Assembly: GCF_001672775.1 (NCBI RefSeq)
Contig: NZ_LZKJ01000049.1
Coordinates: 1-64,000, forward strand
DNA from: Mycobacterium kyorinense
GTDB taxonomy: Bacteria; Actinomycetota; Actinomycetes; Mycobacteriales; Mycobacteriaceae
Direction of reading: 5' to 3'
DNA length: 64,000 nucleotides
The notes beneath the pieces are model-generated. The model made no database searches. It had not been told where the DNA came from and saw only the letters and a program-made list of their open reading frames with translations. Position 1 is the first letter of the stretch, and every line of letters begins with the position of its first letter. A program made the translations under genes and the position numbers. Positions 38,048 to 46,896 of this stretch are shown one piece after another.

Positions 38048-40438
38048 ATGACCGCCTCGCTGAGCGCTGGCCTGTCCGACGCCGAGGTGGCGCAGCGGGT
38101 AGCAGACGGTAAGAGCAACGACATCCCCGCGCGCGCGACGCGCAGCGTGCCAGAAATCATCCGCGCCAACGTCTTCACCCGGATCAACGCGATTTTGAGT
38201 GTGCTGTTGGTCATCGTGTTGGCGACCGGTTCGGTGATCAATGGCATGTTCGGGTTGCTCATCGTCGCCAACAGCATCGTCGGCATGGTTCAGGAAATCC
38301 GGGCCAAGCAGACGTTGGACAAGCTCGCGATCGTCGGGCAGTCAAAACCGGTGGTGCGCCGGCAATCCGGGATTCGCGAGGTGCTTGCCAACGAGGTGGT
38401 GCTCGACGACATCATCGAGCTGGGTCCCGGCGACCAGGTCGTCGTCGACGGTGACCTGGTGGAGGCGGCCAACCTCGAGGTCGACGAGTCGCTGCTCACC
38501 GGGGAGGCCGATCCCATCGGCAAGAATGCCGGTGATTCGGTCATGTCCGGCAGTTTCGTCGTCGCCGGGATCGGCGCATACCGCGCCACCAAGGTGGGCC
38601 GGGAAGCGTATGCGGCCAGGCTGGCCGAGGAAGCCAGCAAGTTCACGCTGGTGAAATCCGAACTGCGCATCGGTATCAACAAAATCCTGCAGTTCATCAC
38701 TTACCTGCTGGTGCCCGCCGGTCTGCTGACGATCTACAGCCAACTGTTCACCACGCACGCGGGCTGGCGGGAGTCGGTGCTGCGGATGGTCGGCGCGCTG
38801 GTGCCGATGGTGCCCGAAGGCCTGGTGCTGATGACCTCGATTGCGTTCGCGGTCGGCGTCATTCGGCTCGGCCAGCGGCAGTGCCTGGTGCAGGAATTGC
38901 CCGCCATCGAGGGTCTGGCCCGAGTCGACGTGGTCTGCGCGGACAAGACCGGCACGCTGACTGAAAGCGGGATGCGGGTCTCGGAGGTCGTCGAGGTCGG
39001 CGATTCGAGCCCACACCGCGATGACATCACCGATGCGCTGGCCTCGCTGGCTGTCGCCGACGCCCGGCCGAACGCCAGCATGCAGGCCATCGGCAGCGCC
39101 TATAACCGGCCGCCCGGCTGGGTGGCGACCGCGATGGCGCCGTTCAAATCGGCGACCAAGTGGAGCGGCGCCTCCTACCGCGACCACGGCAACTGGGTGA
39201 TCGGTGCGCCCGATGTGTTGGCCGATCCGACATCGGCGGCCGCCGAGCGGGCCGAACAGATCGGCGCGCGCGGACTGCGCGTCCTGCTGCTGGGATCCAG
39301 TGATGTGTCTGTCGAGCATCCCGACGCGCCCGGCCGGGTGACGCCCATCGCGCTGGTCGTTCTCGAGCAGAAGGTGCGTCCGGATGCTCGTAAGACATTG
39401 GAATACTTTGCTGCACAGCAGGTCTCGATCAAAGTTATCTCCGGCGACAACGCGGTGTCGGTCGGTGCGATCGCCGACAAGCTTGGCCTGCACGGCGCGA
39501 CCATGGATGCACGACGACTACCCACCGAGCCGGCCGAGTTGGCCGACACGCTGGATCAGTACACGACCTTCGGTCGGGTGCGCCCCGACCAGAAGCGGGC
39601 AATCGTGCATGCGCTGCAGGCGCATGGGCACACGGTGGCGATGACGGGCGACGGAGTCAACGATGTGCTGGCGCTCAAAGACGCCGACATCGGCGTCGCG
39701 ATGGGATCGGGCAGCCCCGCATCGCGCGCGGTGGCACAGATCGTGTTGCTGGACAACAAATTCGCCACGTTGCCCTACGTCGTCGGCGAGGGCCGCCGGG
39801 TGATTGGCAACATCGAGCGGGTCGCGAATCTGTTCTTGACCAAAACGGTGTACTCGGTATTGCTGGCGCTGCTGGTGGGTATTGCCGGGCTGGGTTCGAA
39901 GCTGTTCGGCGCCGATCCGTTGCTGTATCCCTTTCAGCCCATCCATGTCACGATCGCGGCCTGGTTCACGATCGGTATTCCGGCGTTCATTCTGTCGCTG
40001 GCGCCCAACAACGAGCGCGCCCACCCCGGCTTTGTCCGCAGGGTAATGACGTCCGCGCTGCCCTTCGGGCTCGTCGTCGGCATTGCCACCTTCGTCTCGT
40101 ATCTGGCGGCCTATCAGGGCCGGGCGGCCAGCCCGGAACAGCAGACCCAAGCGTCGACCGGTGCGCTGATTACGTTGCTGATGACCGCGATCTGGGTGCT
40201 CGCCGTGGTGGCGCGCCCGTATCAGTGGTGGCGGTTGGCGCTGGTAAGCGCGTCGGGGCTGGCGTACGCGGTGATTCTCAGTCTGCCGCTGGCACAGGAG
40301 AAGTTCCTGCTGGATCCCTCCAACGTGGTTATCACGTCGACGGCAATGGGTATCGGCGTGCTCGGAGCGGCGGCGGTCGAGGCGGTGTGGTGGATTCAAG
40401 GCTTTGTTCTGGGCGAACGCCGGCAGTTGTGGCAATAG
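38048..40438 (+). CDS. ctpE: P-type ATPase CtpE (calcium uptake)
   Basis: This 796-residue ion pump has the actuator motif [12 protein letters not shown], the PEGL motif in [11 protein letters not shown], the phosphorylated Asp in [12 protein letters not shown], the [15 protein letters not shown] stretch and the hinge [18 protein letters not shown]. There are about ten membrane helices. Work in M. smegmatis identifies CtpE as a calcium-specific importer. The ATG at 38048 is preferred over the longer open frame that overlaps the MBL gene. It matches Rv0908. Confidence 0.95.
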   Translation: MTASLSAGLSDAEVAQRVADGKSNDIPARATRSVPEIIRANVFTRINAILSVLLVIVLATGSVINGMFGLLIVANSIVGMVQEIRAKQTLDKLAIVGQSKPVVRRQSGIREVLANEVVLDDIIELGPGDQVVVDGDLVEAANLEVDESLLTGEADPIGKNAGDSVMSGSFVVAGIGAYRATKVGREAYAARLAEEASKFTLVKSELRIGINKILQFITYLLVPAGLLTIYSQLFTTHAGWRESVLRMVGALVPMVPEGLVLMTSIAFAVGVIRLGQRQCLVQELPAIEGLARVDVVCADKTGTLTESGMRVSEVVEVGDSSPHRDDITDALASLAVADARPNASMQAIGSAYNRPPGWVATAMAPFKSATKWSGASYRDHGNWVIGAPDVLADPTSAAAERAEQIGARGLRVLLLGSSDVSVEHPDAPGRVTPIALVVLEQKVRPDARKTLEYFAAQQVSIKVISGDNAVSVGAIADKLGLHGATMDARRLPTEPAELADTLDQYTTFGRVRPDQKRAIVHALQAHGHTVAMTGDGVNDVLALKDADIGVAMGSGSPASRAVAQIVLLDNKFATLPYVVGEGRRVIGNIERVANLFLTKTVYSVLLALLVGIAGLGSKLFGADPLLYPFQPIHVTIAAWFTIGIPAFILSLAPNNERAHPGFVRRVMTSALPFGLVVGIATFVSYLAAYQGRAASPEQQTQASTGALITLLMTAIWVLAVVARPYQWWRLALVSASGLAYAVILSLPLAQEKFLLDPSNVVITSTAMGIGVLGAAAVEAVWWIQGFVLGERRQLWQ

Positions 40439-40493
40439 CGGCAGACGGTAAGAATGGCCGGGCGATAGGCTCTGCAACTGAAGGGAGGGACTC

Positions 40494-40673
40494 ATGGGAT
40501 TCCTGGACAAGGCCAAGGATCTGCTGTCGCAGAACGCCGACAAAGTCGAGCAGGCGATCGACAAAGCAGGTGACTTCGTCGACACCAAGACTCAAGGCAA
40601 GTACAAGGACACCGTCGACAAAGTGCAGGACGCGGCCAAAAAAGCCGTCGACAAGGGCGACCCGCAGAACTAG
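40494..40673 (+). CDS. Small antitoxin-like protein (Rv0909)
   Basis: This 59-residue protein starts MGFLDKAKDLLSQNADKVEQ and is almost wholly helical and lysine/aspartate-rich. It matches Rv0909, described as the antitoxin of the Rv0909/Rv0910 pair. A strong GGGAGGGA box precedes the ATG. The following Rv0910-like gene starts two bases after its stop, as expected of a pair. No DNA-binding motif is visible. Confidence 0.9.
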   Translation: MGFLDKAKDLLSQNADKVEQAIDKAGDFVDTKTQGKYKDTVDKVQDAAKKAVDKGDPQN

Positions 40674-40675
40674 CC

Positions 40676-41113
40676 ATGGCAAAACTCTCCGGCTCCATCG
40701 ATGTGCCCCTGCCGCCTGAGCAGGCCTGGACACACGCCTCCGACCTCTCCCGCTTCAAGGAATGGCTGACCATCCACCGGGTCTGGCGCAGCAAACTTCC
40801 TGAAACCCTGGAAAAGGGCACGGTCATCGAGTCGATCGTGGAAGTCAAGGGCATGCCCAACCGGATCAAATGGACGATCGTGCATTACAAGCCACCGGAG
40901 GCCATGACCCTCAACGGTCAGGGTGTCGGCGGTGTGAAGGTCAAGCTGCTCGCCAAAGTCAAACCCAACGGCGACGGCTCCGTCGTGAGTTTCGATGTGC
41001 ATCTGGGTGGTCCGGCACTGTTCGGTCCGATCGGCATGGTGGTCGCCGGTGCGCTCAAGGGCGATATCCGCGAGTCATTGCAGAAGTTCGTCACGGTATT
41101 CGCCCCGGCGTGA
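40676..41113 (+). CDS. SRPBCC protein, toxin of the Rv0909/Rv0910 pair
   Basis: This 145-residue SRPBCC protein starts AKLSGSIDVPLPPEQAWTHASDLSRFKEWL, with the ligand-cavity sheet and a C-terminal helix (GDIRESLQKFVTVFAPA). It matches Rv0910, reported as a toxin paired with Rv0909; the mechanism is not known. Linkage with the antitoxin gene is intact, two bases apart. The 94 bases after its stop contain the perfect palindrome CCCCGTACGGGG at 41171-41182 and nothing else that I can support. Confidence 0.88.
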   Translation: MAKLSGSIDVPLPPEQAWTHASDLSRFKEWLTIHRVWRSKLPETLEKGTVIESIVEVKGMPNRIKWTIVHYKPPEAMTLNGQGVGGVKVKLLAKVKPNGDGSVVSFDVHLGGPALFGPIGMVVAGALKGDIRESLQKFVTVFAPA

Positions 41114-41207
41114 GCCGGATTCGTGACACCGCGATGAGTTTGTGCGGCAGCGGTAGTCGGTATTGGTGAACCCCGTACGGGGCTAGACCGCACCGAAGGA
41201 GAACACC

Positions 41208-41981
41208 GTGCCCATTCGTCACGGCGCGCCGCTGGGCGCGCCCACCTGGATCGACCTGATGTCGTCGGACCTCGACCGTGCCCAAGATTTCTACGGCACG
41301 GTGTTCGGCTGGTCCTTCGAATCGGCGGGCCCCGAATACGGCGGCTACCTCAACGTCACCACCGCCGGGCGGCCTGTTGCCGGGCTGATGGCCAACAATC
41401 CGGAATGGCAGGGTCCCGACGCGTGGACCATCTACTTTCACACCGCAGACGTCAGCGCCACCGTCTCGGCGTTGACTGCGGCCGGTGGCTCGTCATGCCT
41501 TGCGCCGATGGAGATACCGGCCAAGGGAACCATGAGCATGGCCACCGACCCGTCCGGCGCAGCGTTCGGCTTGTGGCAGCCCGCCGAGCACCTCGGGTTC
41601 GAGGTGATCGGTGAAGCCGGCGCGCCGGTCTGGCACCAGCTGACGACGCGTGACTACGACGCCGCGGTCGGCTTCTACCGCGAGATATTCGGGTGGCGGA
41701 CCGAGCAGATCTCCGATACCGACGAATTCCGTTACACCACGGCATGGTTCGGCGATCAGCAGTTGCTCGGGGTGATGGACGGCAGTAGTTGTCTGCCCGA
41801 CGGCGTCCCGTCCCACTGGACGACCTTCTTCGGCGCCGAGGACGTCGACAAGACGCTGCAGGTGATTGCCGACAACGGCGGCACGGTGCTGCAGGCCGCC
41901 GAGGACACCCCGTACGGGCGGCTGGCTGCGGCGACCGACCCGACGGGTGCGGTGTTCAACCTGTCCTCGCTGCAGGATTAA
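41208..41981 (+). CDS. Two-domain VOC/glyoxalase-like protein (Rv0911-like)
   Basis: This 257-residue protein has two VOC modules: GAPTWIDLMSSDLDRAQDFY with VFGWSFESAG, and GAPVWHQLTTRDYDAAVGFYREIFGWRTE, each closing with a Phe-x-Leu/W strand (AAFGLWQPAEHLG, AVFNLSSLQD). It matches Rv0911. VOC proteins hold a metal between paired strands and include glyoxalases, dioxygenases and resistance proteins. The substrate is unknown. The GTG at 41208 follows a GAAGGAG box. Confidence 0.88.
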   Translation: MPIRHGAPLGAPTWIDLMSSDLDRAQDFYGTVFGWSFESAGPEYGGYLNVTTAGRPVAGLMANNPEWQGPDAWTIYFHTADVSATVSALTAAGGSSCLAPMEIPAKGTMSMATDPSGAAFGLWQPAEHLGFEVIGEAGAPVWHQLTTRDYDAAVGFYREIFGWRTEQISDTDEFRYTTAWFGDQQLLGVMDGSSCLPDGVPSHWTTFFGAEDVDKTLQVIADNGGTVLQAAEDTPYGRLAAATDPTGAVFNLSSLQD

Positions 41982-42418
41982 TCTGCGCCGAGACCGAAAT
42001 CGGCGTAGTCGAAACCGGGCACCACGACGCAGCTGACCAGGCTGGGCTCGTCGTCGCGCGGTCTGGCCCGCTGCCAGTGCCGTGGCGGCACCAGCAGCTG
42101 GGGTCGCTCACCGGCCAGGATGTCGCTCCCGAGCACATGCGTTGTGCTGCTGTGCCGTTCGGCTCCGATGTCGAGCAGCAACGGACTGCCGCGATGATGC
42201 AGCCACAATTCGGCGCTGCGCACGGTGTGCCATGCCGATTGCTGGCCCGGCATCAGCAGCAGCAAGATGGCTGTTCCGGCGCTGCGGGGCCCGGTGTAGT
42301 CGGGCGGCAGCGCAGATTGCCCGATCGTGACATCACTGCGCCAGGTCTGCCGGAACCAGCCGCCCTCGGGGTTGGGCGTCAGGTCCAGCTGGCGTGCCCA
42401 ATCGGGCAGCTCGGTCAT
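41978..42418 (-). CDS. Cupin-5 (DUF985) protein
   Basis: This 146-residue protein matches the cupin_5/DUF985 family: LTPNPEGGWFRQTWRS at the start, the SAGTAILLLLMPGQQSAWH strand, SAELWLHHRGSPLLL and the C-terminal CVVVPGFDYADFGL. Members form a double-stranded beta-helix, and no firm enzyme activity is known. It overlaps the VOC stop by four bases on the opposite strand and is divergent from the membrane protein gene at 42500. Confidence 0.85.
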   Translation of the reverse strand: MTELPDWARQLDLTPNPEGGWFRQTWRSDVTIGQSALPPDYTGPRSAGTAILLLLMPGQQSAWHTVRSAELWLHHRGSPLLLDIGAERHSSTTHVLGSDILAGERPQLLVPPRHWQRARPRDDEPSLVSCVVVPGFDYADFGLGAD

Positions 42419-42499
42419 CACATGCACCGCCTTTAACGTCGAATTCCACCCTAGAGCGTGCCGAACAGCGAAGTCACTCGTGCGCGCTACTGTCGCAGT

Positions 42500-42937
42500 A
42501 TGTCCCGCCTGCATCCCGGTTGGCTGGTTGCGCTGTTCGCTGCGGTGGTGTCGATCAGCACGTGGCTGCCGTGGTTGGCGACGAGTGTCAACGGCGGCGG
42601 CCGGGCGAACGCCATCGGCGGCAGCATGGGAAGCCTGGATTTGCCGCGAGGATTTGGGACCGGGCAGCTGATCGTCTTGCTTTCGTCGACGCTGCTGGTG
42701 GCCGGCGCGATGGTTGGCCGCGGCCTGTCGGCCAAGCTGGCATCGATTGCCGCGCTAATCCTTTCACTGCTGATCGCGGCGTTGACACTGTGGTACTACG
42801 ACGTCAATGTCAGTCCGCCGGTGTCGGCGGCCTACGGCTTGTATGTCGGTGTCGTCGGCGCCGCCGGCGCGGTCATTTGTTCAGTGTGGGCGCTGGCGTC
42901 CTCGCTCTATCGGGACCGCGGGATCAGACCGCGCTGA
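42500..42937 (+). CDS. Four-helix membrane protein (Rv0912-like)
   Basis: This 145-residue protein has four predicted membrane helices: HPGWLVALFAAVVSISTWLPW, LIVLLSSTLLVAGAMVGRGL, IAALILSLLIAALTLWYY and YGLYVGVVGAAGAVICSVWA. A glycine-rich loop, NGGGRANAIGGSMG, lies between helices one and two. It matches Rv0912 by position and topology. No function is known. Its 3' end overlaps the convergent HxlR gene by 14 bases. Confidence 0.8.
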   Translation: MSRLHPGWLVALFAAVVSISTWLPWLATSVNGGGRANAIGGSMGSLDLPRGFGTGQLIVLLSSTLLVAGAMVGRGLSAKLASIAALILSLLIAALTLWYYDVNVSPPVSAAYGLYVGVVGAAGAVICSVWALASSLYRDRGIRPR

Positions 42938-43844
42938 CCTCTGCACCTGCCAACCGCCGCGCACACTGGTCGCAGCTCAACTCGCCGATGAAGGACGCGC
43001 CGCAGGTGCGATGTGTCAGCAGCACCGCCGGTCCCTCGGGGGCGCGAAACCATTGCTGTCCGTATTGCAGTGTGGTGATCAGCACGGGGAAGAATGCCCG
43101 CCCTTTTTCGGTGAGTTGGTAGCGAGCGCTTTGCGGGCCGTCCTGCCGCGGCGACGACAGCACGCCGTTCGCGCAGAATGTCTGCAGCCGGCCGGCCAGC
43201 AGCGTGGGCGGCGCCCCAAGCTGGTACTGAAAGTCGGTGTAGCGGGTGGTTCCCAAGAATGCGCACACCAATAATGCTGCTGACCAACGGTTCCCGAATA
43301 CGCTCATCGTCTCGGGGAAAAGCCCCGCCTGCGTCTTCCCCTTGCCGGGCGATGTTCGGCGACGGGTCACCGCTTCGGGCACCGACCGCGACCAGCCGCC
43401 GCTGGGACCCCAACGGGCCGCCACCTGCTTCTCGGTCGCTACTTGGGCGCATGATCGGCACGTCAACAACGGCGTGAAGTCACTGCCGCAGGCGTGGTGG
43501 CGCATGTCGGGAAGTCGGGGGGTATGTTCGGACGCCCAGCGCCGTTCCCACTCCCAAATCGACAGCAGCACAGGCCACAACGCCCGGCCACGCTCGGTGA
43601 GCCGATATTCGGCGCGGACCGGGCGGGTCTGGTAGATGGTTCGGTTCAACAACTCGTTCTGCGTCAGCGCCTGCAGCCGGTTGGCGAGTACAGAATTGGA
43701 GATCGGCAACCGCGCCGTGAACTCGCCGTAGCGGGTCACTCCCAATAGCGCCTGCTGGATGATCAGCAGCGTCCACTCGTCGCCGAGCAATCCGAGGATC
43801 CGGCCCACCGCATTAGTGCCTCCGGGAACAAGTGCGGTTGGCAC
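42924..43844 (-). CDS. Tandem HxlR-type transcriptional regulator
   Basis: This 306-residue protein contains two HxlR winged-helix domains in one chain. The first is near residues 13-105 (ILGLLGDEWTLLIIQQALLG, SNSVLANRLQALTQNELL, YRLTERGRALWPVLLSIWEW). The second is near 180-265 (MSVFGNRWSAALLVCAFLGT, LLAGRLQTFCANGVL, YQLTEKGRAFFPVL). Each is followed by a short Cys/His segment: HHACGSDFTPLLTCRSC and HRTCGASFIGELSCDQC. HxlR proteins normally dimerise from single domains, so this chain may act as a pseudo-dimer. It starts with GTG directly at the stop of the carotenoid oxygenase gene. Confidence 0.88.
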   Translation of the reverse strand: MPTALVPGGTNAVGRILGLLGDEWTLLIIQQALLGVTRYGEFTARLPISNSVLANRLQALTQNELLNRTIYQTRPVRAEYRLTERGRALWPVLLSIWEWERRWASEHTPRLPDMRHHACGSDFTPLLTCRSCAQVATEKQVAARWGPSGGWSRSVPEAVTRRRTSPGKGKTQAGLFPETMSVFGNRWSAALLVCAFLGTTRYTDFQYQLGAPPTLLAGRLQTFCANGVLSSPRQDGPQSARYQLTEKGRAFFPVLITTLQYGQQWFRAPEGPAVLLTHRTCGASFIGELSCDQCARRLAGAEVSAV

Positions 43845-45362
43845 CTAGAGCCCGATCGCCTCGGCCGGCGAGTCGACGGATTCCCACCGCCGCAACTGCG
43901 GACCGGGCGCCCAGGTGGAATGGGTGCCGCTGGAAATACGTTCCGGCAGCGAGAGTTTGCATACCGGGCCGTCGCTGAGTCGTGCGGCGTCGAAGATCAA
44001 ACAGTAGGAGGCGTCGGCGTTCATGTCGGTGGTCAGCGTGATCAAATAACCGTCGTCTTCGCTGCCGCCGCCTGGCCGCGGAGCCATCGCGGTCTCGCTT
44101 CCGTAGACGCCGTCAGCGAATGCATAGCGCTGTTCGCGACCGGTGAGCACGTCGTGTTTGACCAGGCCGTCGAACAGGAACCAGCCGGGCTTACCGGTGG
44201 CGGCGTAAGCATAGCGGTAGTCGCGGGCGGCGTAGTCGGCATTGATCATGCCGAACTCGGTGATCGTCTCCGATAGCTGTTCTTCTCGCACCGAACCGGT
44301 CACCAAGTCGAGCCGCCACCGGTGTAGCCGGGCCTGCATGCGATCGAGAGCCAGGAAGCGAAAGGCCCGTTGCCATTTGGTGCCGGTGCCGGTGTCGGCC
44401 GGCTCCGGGTCGGCCTGGAAGAAGCCGTCCAGCACGATCTCGTCGCCGTCCTCGTAGGCGTTGACGAAATGCAGCACGAACGTCGGCTCGGCTTCGAACC
44501 ATCGAATGTCGGCAGTCTGCCCGCGCCGCGGCATTACCGCGAACCGCGACGGCATCTCGCGATGGAACCGCGCCACGTGCAGATCGCGGGCCAGTAGCTC
44601 GGGCTCCCAGAACAGCGGAAAATCGTTGAGGATGACGTAATTTTCGGTGAAAGCCATGTCGTGTGGCAGCCGCGGCCCCGGTAACGGGACATCGACATAG
44701 TGCACCAGGTTGTTGTCGGCGTCGACGACGCCGTAGTGCATGTACGGTGCGTGCTTGCTGTAGTTGAAGAACAACAGTTCGCCGGTCGTGGTGTCGATTT
44801 TCGGATGCGCCGACACTCCCCAGCCGACGGGAAAGTTGCCGTTCCACTGTGCTTTTCCAAGGGTTTCGGCGGAGTACGGGTCGAGCCGATACAGATCACC
44901 ACACTGATAAAAGCTGGTCAACGCGGTTCCCCGATGCACGACGACGTCGGTGCTCGACGCGTCCTTCATCCTGCCCCGAGCGCCCCACCCATCGTCGCGC
45001 CGAGCCAGAGACGGTGGCTCGGCCAGGCCTGGCCACAGCGGTCCACCGGCCTTGTTTTCGGCCAGGAAGCCGTCGGTGCGGATGAACCGGTTGCGGTAGA
45101 AGGCTTTTCCATCGCGGAAGCCGACGACATGCAGCATCCCGTCGCCGTCGAAGGGGTGGTATGTCTTCAACGCCGGGTGTAGCGGATTTTCGGTGTTGCG
45201 CAGATACACACCGTCGAGATCGCGGGGGATTTCGCCCTCGACGGCGGTCAGGTCGTCGGCATCCCATTCGGTGCTCTGGGGTCGCCACGGACCCGTCCGG
45301 TAGGGGTGGTCGTCGTCCTCGGGGAGCGTGGACAGGAACTTGCCGACGATCTCGACGTCCAC
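43845..45362 (-). CDS. Carotenoid oxygenase (Rv0913c-like)
   Basis: This 505-residue protein belongs to the carotenoid cleavage oxygenase family, which splits double bonds of carotenoids, stilbenes or related compounds with non-haem iron. The four iron His ligands fit His186 (WGVSAHPKID), His234 (RLPHDMAFTE), His298 (FVLHFVNAYEDGDEIV) and His481 (ISSGTHSTWAPG). GTG at 45362 is the start. It is preceded four bases upstream by the thiolase stop and followed with no gap by the HxlR gene, forming a three-gene operon. It matches Rv0913c. Confidence 0.93.
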   Translation of the reverse strand: MDVEIVGKFLSTLPEDDDHPYRTGPWRPQSTEWDADDLTAVEGEIPRDLDGVYLRNTENPLHPALKTYHPFDGDGMLHVVGFRDGKAFYRNRFIRTDGFLAENKAGGPLWPGLAEPPSLARRDDGWGARGRMKDASSTDVVVHRGTALTSFYQCGDLYRLDPYSAETLGKAQWNGNFPVGWGVSAHPKIDTTTGELLFFNYSKHAPYMHYGVVDADNNLVHYVDVPLPGPRLPHDMAFTENYVILNDFPLFWEPELLARDLHVARFHREMPSRFAVMPRRGQTADIRWFEAEPTFVLHFVNAYEDGDEIVLDGFFQADPEPADTGTGTKWQRAFRFLALDRMQARLHRWRLDLVTGSVREEQLSETITEFGMINADYAARDYRYAYAATGKPGWFLFDGLVKHDVLTGREQRYAFADGVYGSETAMAPRPGGGSEDDGYLITLTTDMNADASYCLIFDAARLSDGPVCKLSLPERISSGTHSTWAPGPQLRRWESVDSPAEAIGL

Positions 45363-45366
45363 GTGA

Positions 45367-46593
45367 TCAGCCCGCTACTGCACCGACGACGAAGCTGACC
45401 GTGGTCGCGGTGCTCCCGCCAAAGTTCAACGTGGCAAACGTTTTCGCATTTTCGACCTGATAGTCGCCGGCTGTTCCGCTGACCTGCTTGGCCGCGTCGA
45501 CGAGCATCCGTATCCCGGATGCGCCGACGGGATGTCCGCCGCCGATCAGCCCGCCGCTGGGATTGACCGGCAGCCGGCCACCGATTTGGAGCTCGCCGTT
45601 TTCGATGGCCTTCCACGATTCGCCGGGGCCGGTCAGGCCGATGTGGTCGATTGCCAAGTATTCGCTCGGGGTGAAGCAGTCGTGCACCTCGATGCCATCG
45701 AGCTCGTCGACCGATACCGCAGCGCGGCCGAGCGCATCCAGTGCTGCCGCTCGCACATGCGGTAGGACATACGGGTTTTCGGCTGCGCGGTCAAGCTTTT
45801 GCCGCAGTCCTAGCCCAACGGTGCGATGCCCCCACCCAACGATGCGGCCGAGGGGTCGCGCGGTGGGATGCTCGCGCAGGTAGCGATCGGTGACCAGGAC
45901 TAGTCCTGCTCCGCCGTCGGTCATCTGGCTGCAGTCGAACCGCCGCAGCCGGCCCTCGATGACGGGGTTGGCGGCGTCGTCGTCGCTGATCGGGTCGGGC
46001 ACCGTCCAGTCGCGGGTTTGCGCGTTGGGATTTCGACGTGCGTTGGCAAAGCTGAGTTCTGCGATCGCGCGCAGATGAGTGTCGTCCAAGCCGTAGCGGC
46101 GGTCATACTCGTCGGCGACCTGAGCGAACATCGAGGGCCACAGAAACTTCGCCTCGGCCCCTTCGTGTCCGGTCCAGGCGGCGGCGCCCAGGTGCTGGGC
46201 GGCGACGTCGCCGGGGACGGTCTTCTCCAACTCGACGCCGAGGATTAGCGCGGTGTCGTAGTTTCCCGAGCGCAGATCCGCGATCGCCGCCAGCGTCGCC
46301 ACGCTGCCCGAGGCGCAAGCGGCCTCGTGGCGCGACGCCGGCACGTCCCACAGCGCCTCGCAGACGCTGGCCGGCATCGCGCCGAGGTGAGCCTGTGCGG
46401 CAAACATCTCCCCGAACGCGTTGCCGACGTGGACCACGCCGATCTCGGCGCCATCCAGCTTGGCCACGGCGAGGGTGGCATCGACAACTTCGCGGGTCAG
46501 ATCCGCAAAGTCGAGACCTTCCTTGGTGAGGTTGCGTGCGAAGTCGCTTTGGTAGCCGCCGAGAATCCACACACCCGGGTCCATAGCCCGCAC
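45367..46593 (-). CDS. Thiolase-fold acetyl-CoA acetyltransferase (Rv0914c-like)
   Basis: This 408-residue thiolase-fold protein has the nucleophile region SRHEAACASGSVATLAAIADL, EVHDCFTPSEYLAIDHIG and NPSGGLIGGGHPVGASGIRM, with a C-terminal LNFGGSTATTVSFVVG. It resembles SCP2-type thiolases. It matches Rv0914c. The start is GTG 46593 or ATG 46584; no clear ribosome box precedes either, which may mean a leaderless transcript. It heads the operon with the carotenoid oxygenase and HxlR genes. Confidence 0.88.
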   Translation of the reverse strand: MRAMDPGVWILGGYQSDFARNLTKEGLDFADLTREVVDATLAVAKLDGAEIGVVHVGNAFGEMFAAQAHLGAMPASVCEALWDVPASRHEAACASGSVATLAAIADLRSGNYDTALILGVELEKTVPGDVAAQHLGAAAWTGHEGAEAKFLWPSMFAQVADEYDRRYGLDDTHLRAIAELSFANARRNPNAQTRDWTVPDPISDDDAANPVIEGRLRRFDCSQMTDGGAGLVLVTDRYLREHPTARPLGRIVGWGHRTVGLGLRQKLDRAAENPYVLPHVRAAALDALGRAAVSVDELDGIEVHDCFTPSEYLAIDHIGLTGPGESWKAIENGELQIGGRLPVNPSGGLIGGGHPVGASGIRMLVDAAKQVSGTAGDYQVENAKTFATLNFGGSTATTVSFVVGAVAG

Positions 46594-46664
46594 GCTACTA
46601 CAATTAAGAGAGTGACATAAGCCCCTTCAATGGAACGGTCGACGCGGGGGTTGCCGGCGGAGAC

Positions 46665-46731
46665 GGTCTCGTCGGCTCTCGGCTGAACCGACGAGACCTG
46701 AGCGGGTACGACGGTCGACCGACGTACCCGC
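46665..46731. terminator. Two strong adjacent hairpins between mmpL and the thiolase operon
   Basis: The first hairpin has perfect 11-bp arms, GGTCTCGTCGG (46665-46675) and CCGACGAGACC (46688-46698), with a 12-base loop. The second is a 30-base palindrome (46702-46731) with 14 of 15 pairs matched, outer arms GCGGGTACG/CGTACCCGC and core CGGTCGACCG. They lie downstream of the mmpL stop and upstream of the thiolase start, on the strand both genes use. The 303-base gap 46594-46896 holds nothing else I can support. No T-run follows, so a terminator role is inference; an operator role for the second is possible. Confidence 0.5.
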
Positions 46732-46896
46732 CTGGTGCAAGCACATTGCCATTGGCGGCGATTGACAAACATCGTGGCCGGTGGCTGGTCGGTCCGCATG
46801 ATGGGCTGCGGTGACCGGGCTTAGCGTTGATATTCTTGTGGCAGAAGGTTTTTGGCGGGTGAGATCTGCTTCAAGATCGACAACGGCGAAGTCTTA

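Noticed and set aside
41171..41182. Perfect palindrome CCCCGTACGGGG before the VOC gene
   Set aside because: Twelve bases of GC-rich symmetry is not rare in such DNA; noted with the Rv0910-like gene but not called as an operator.
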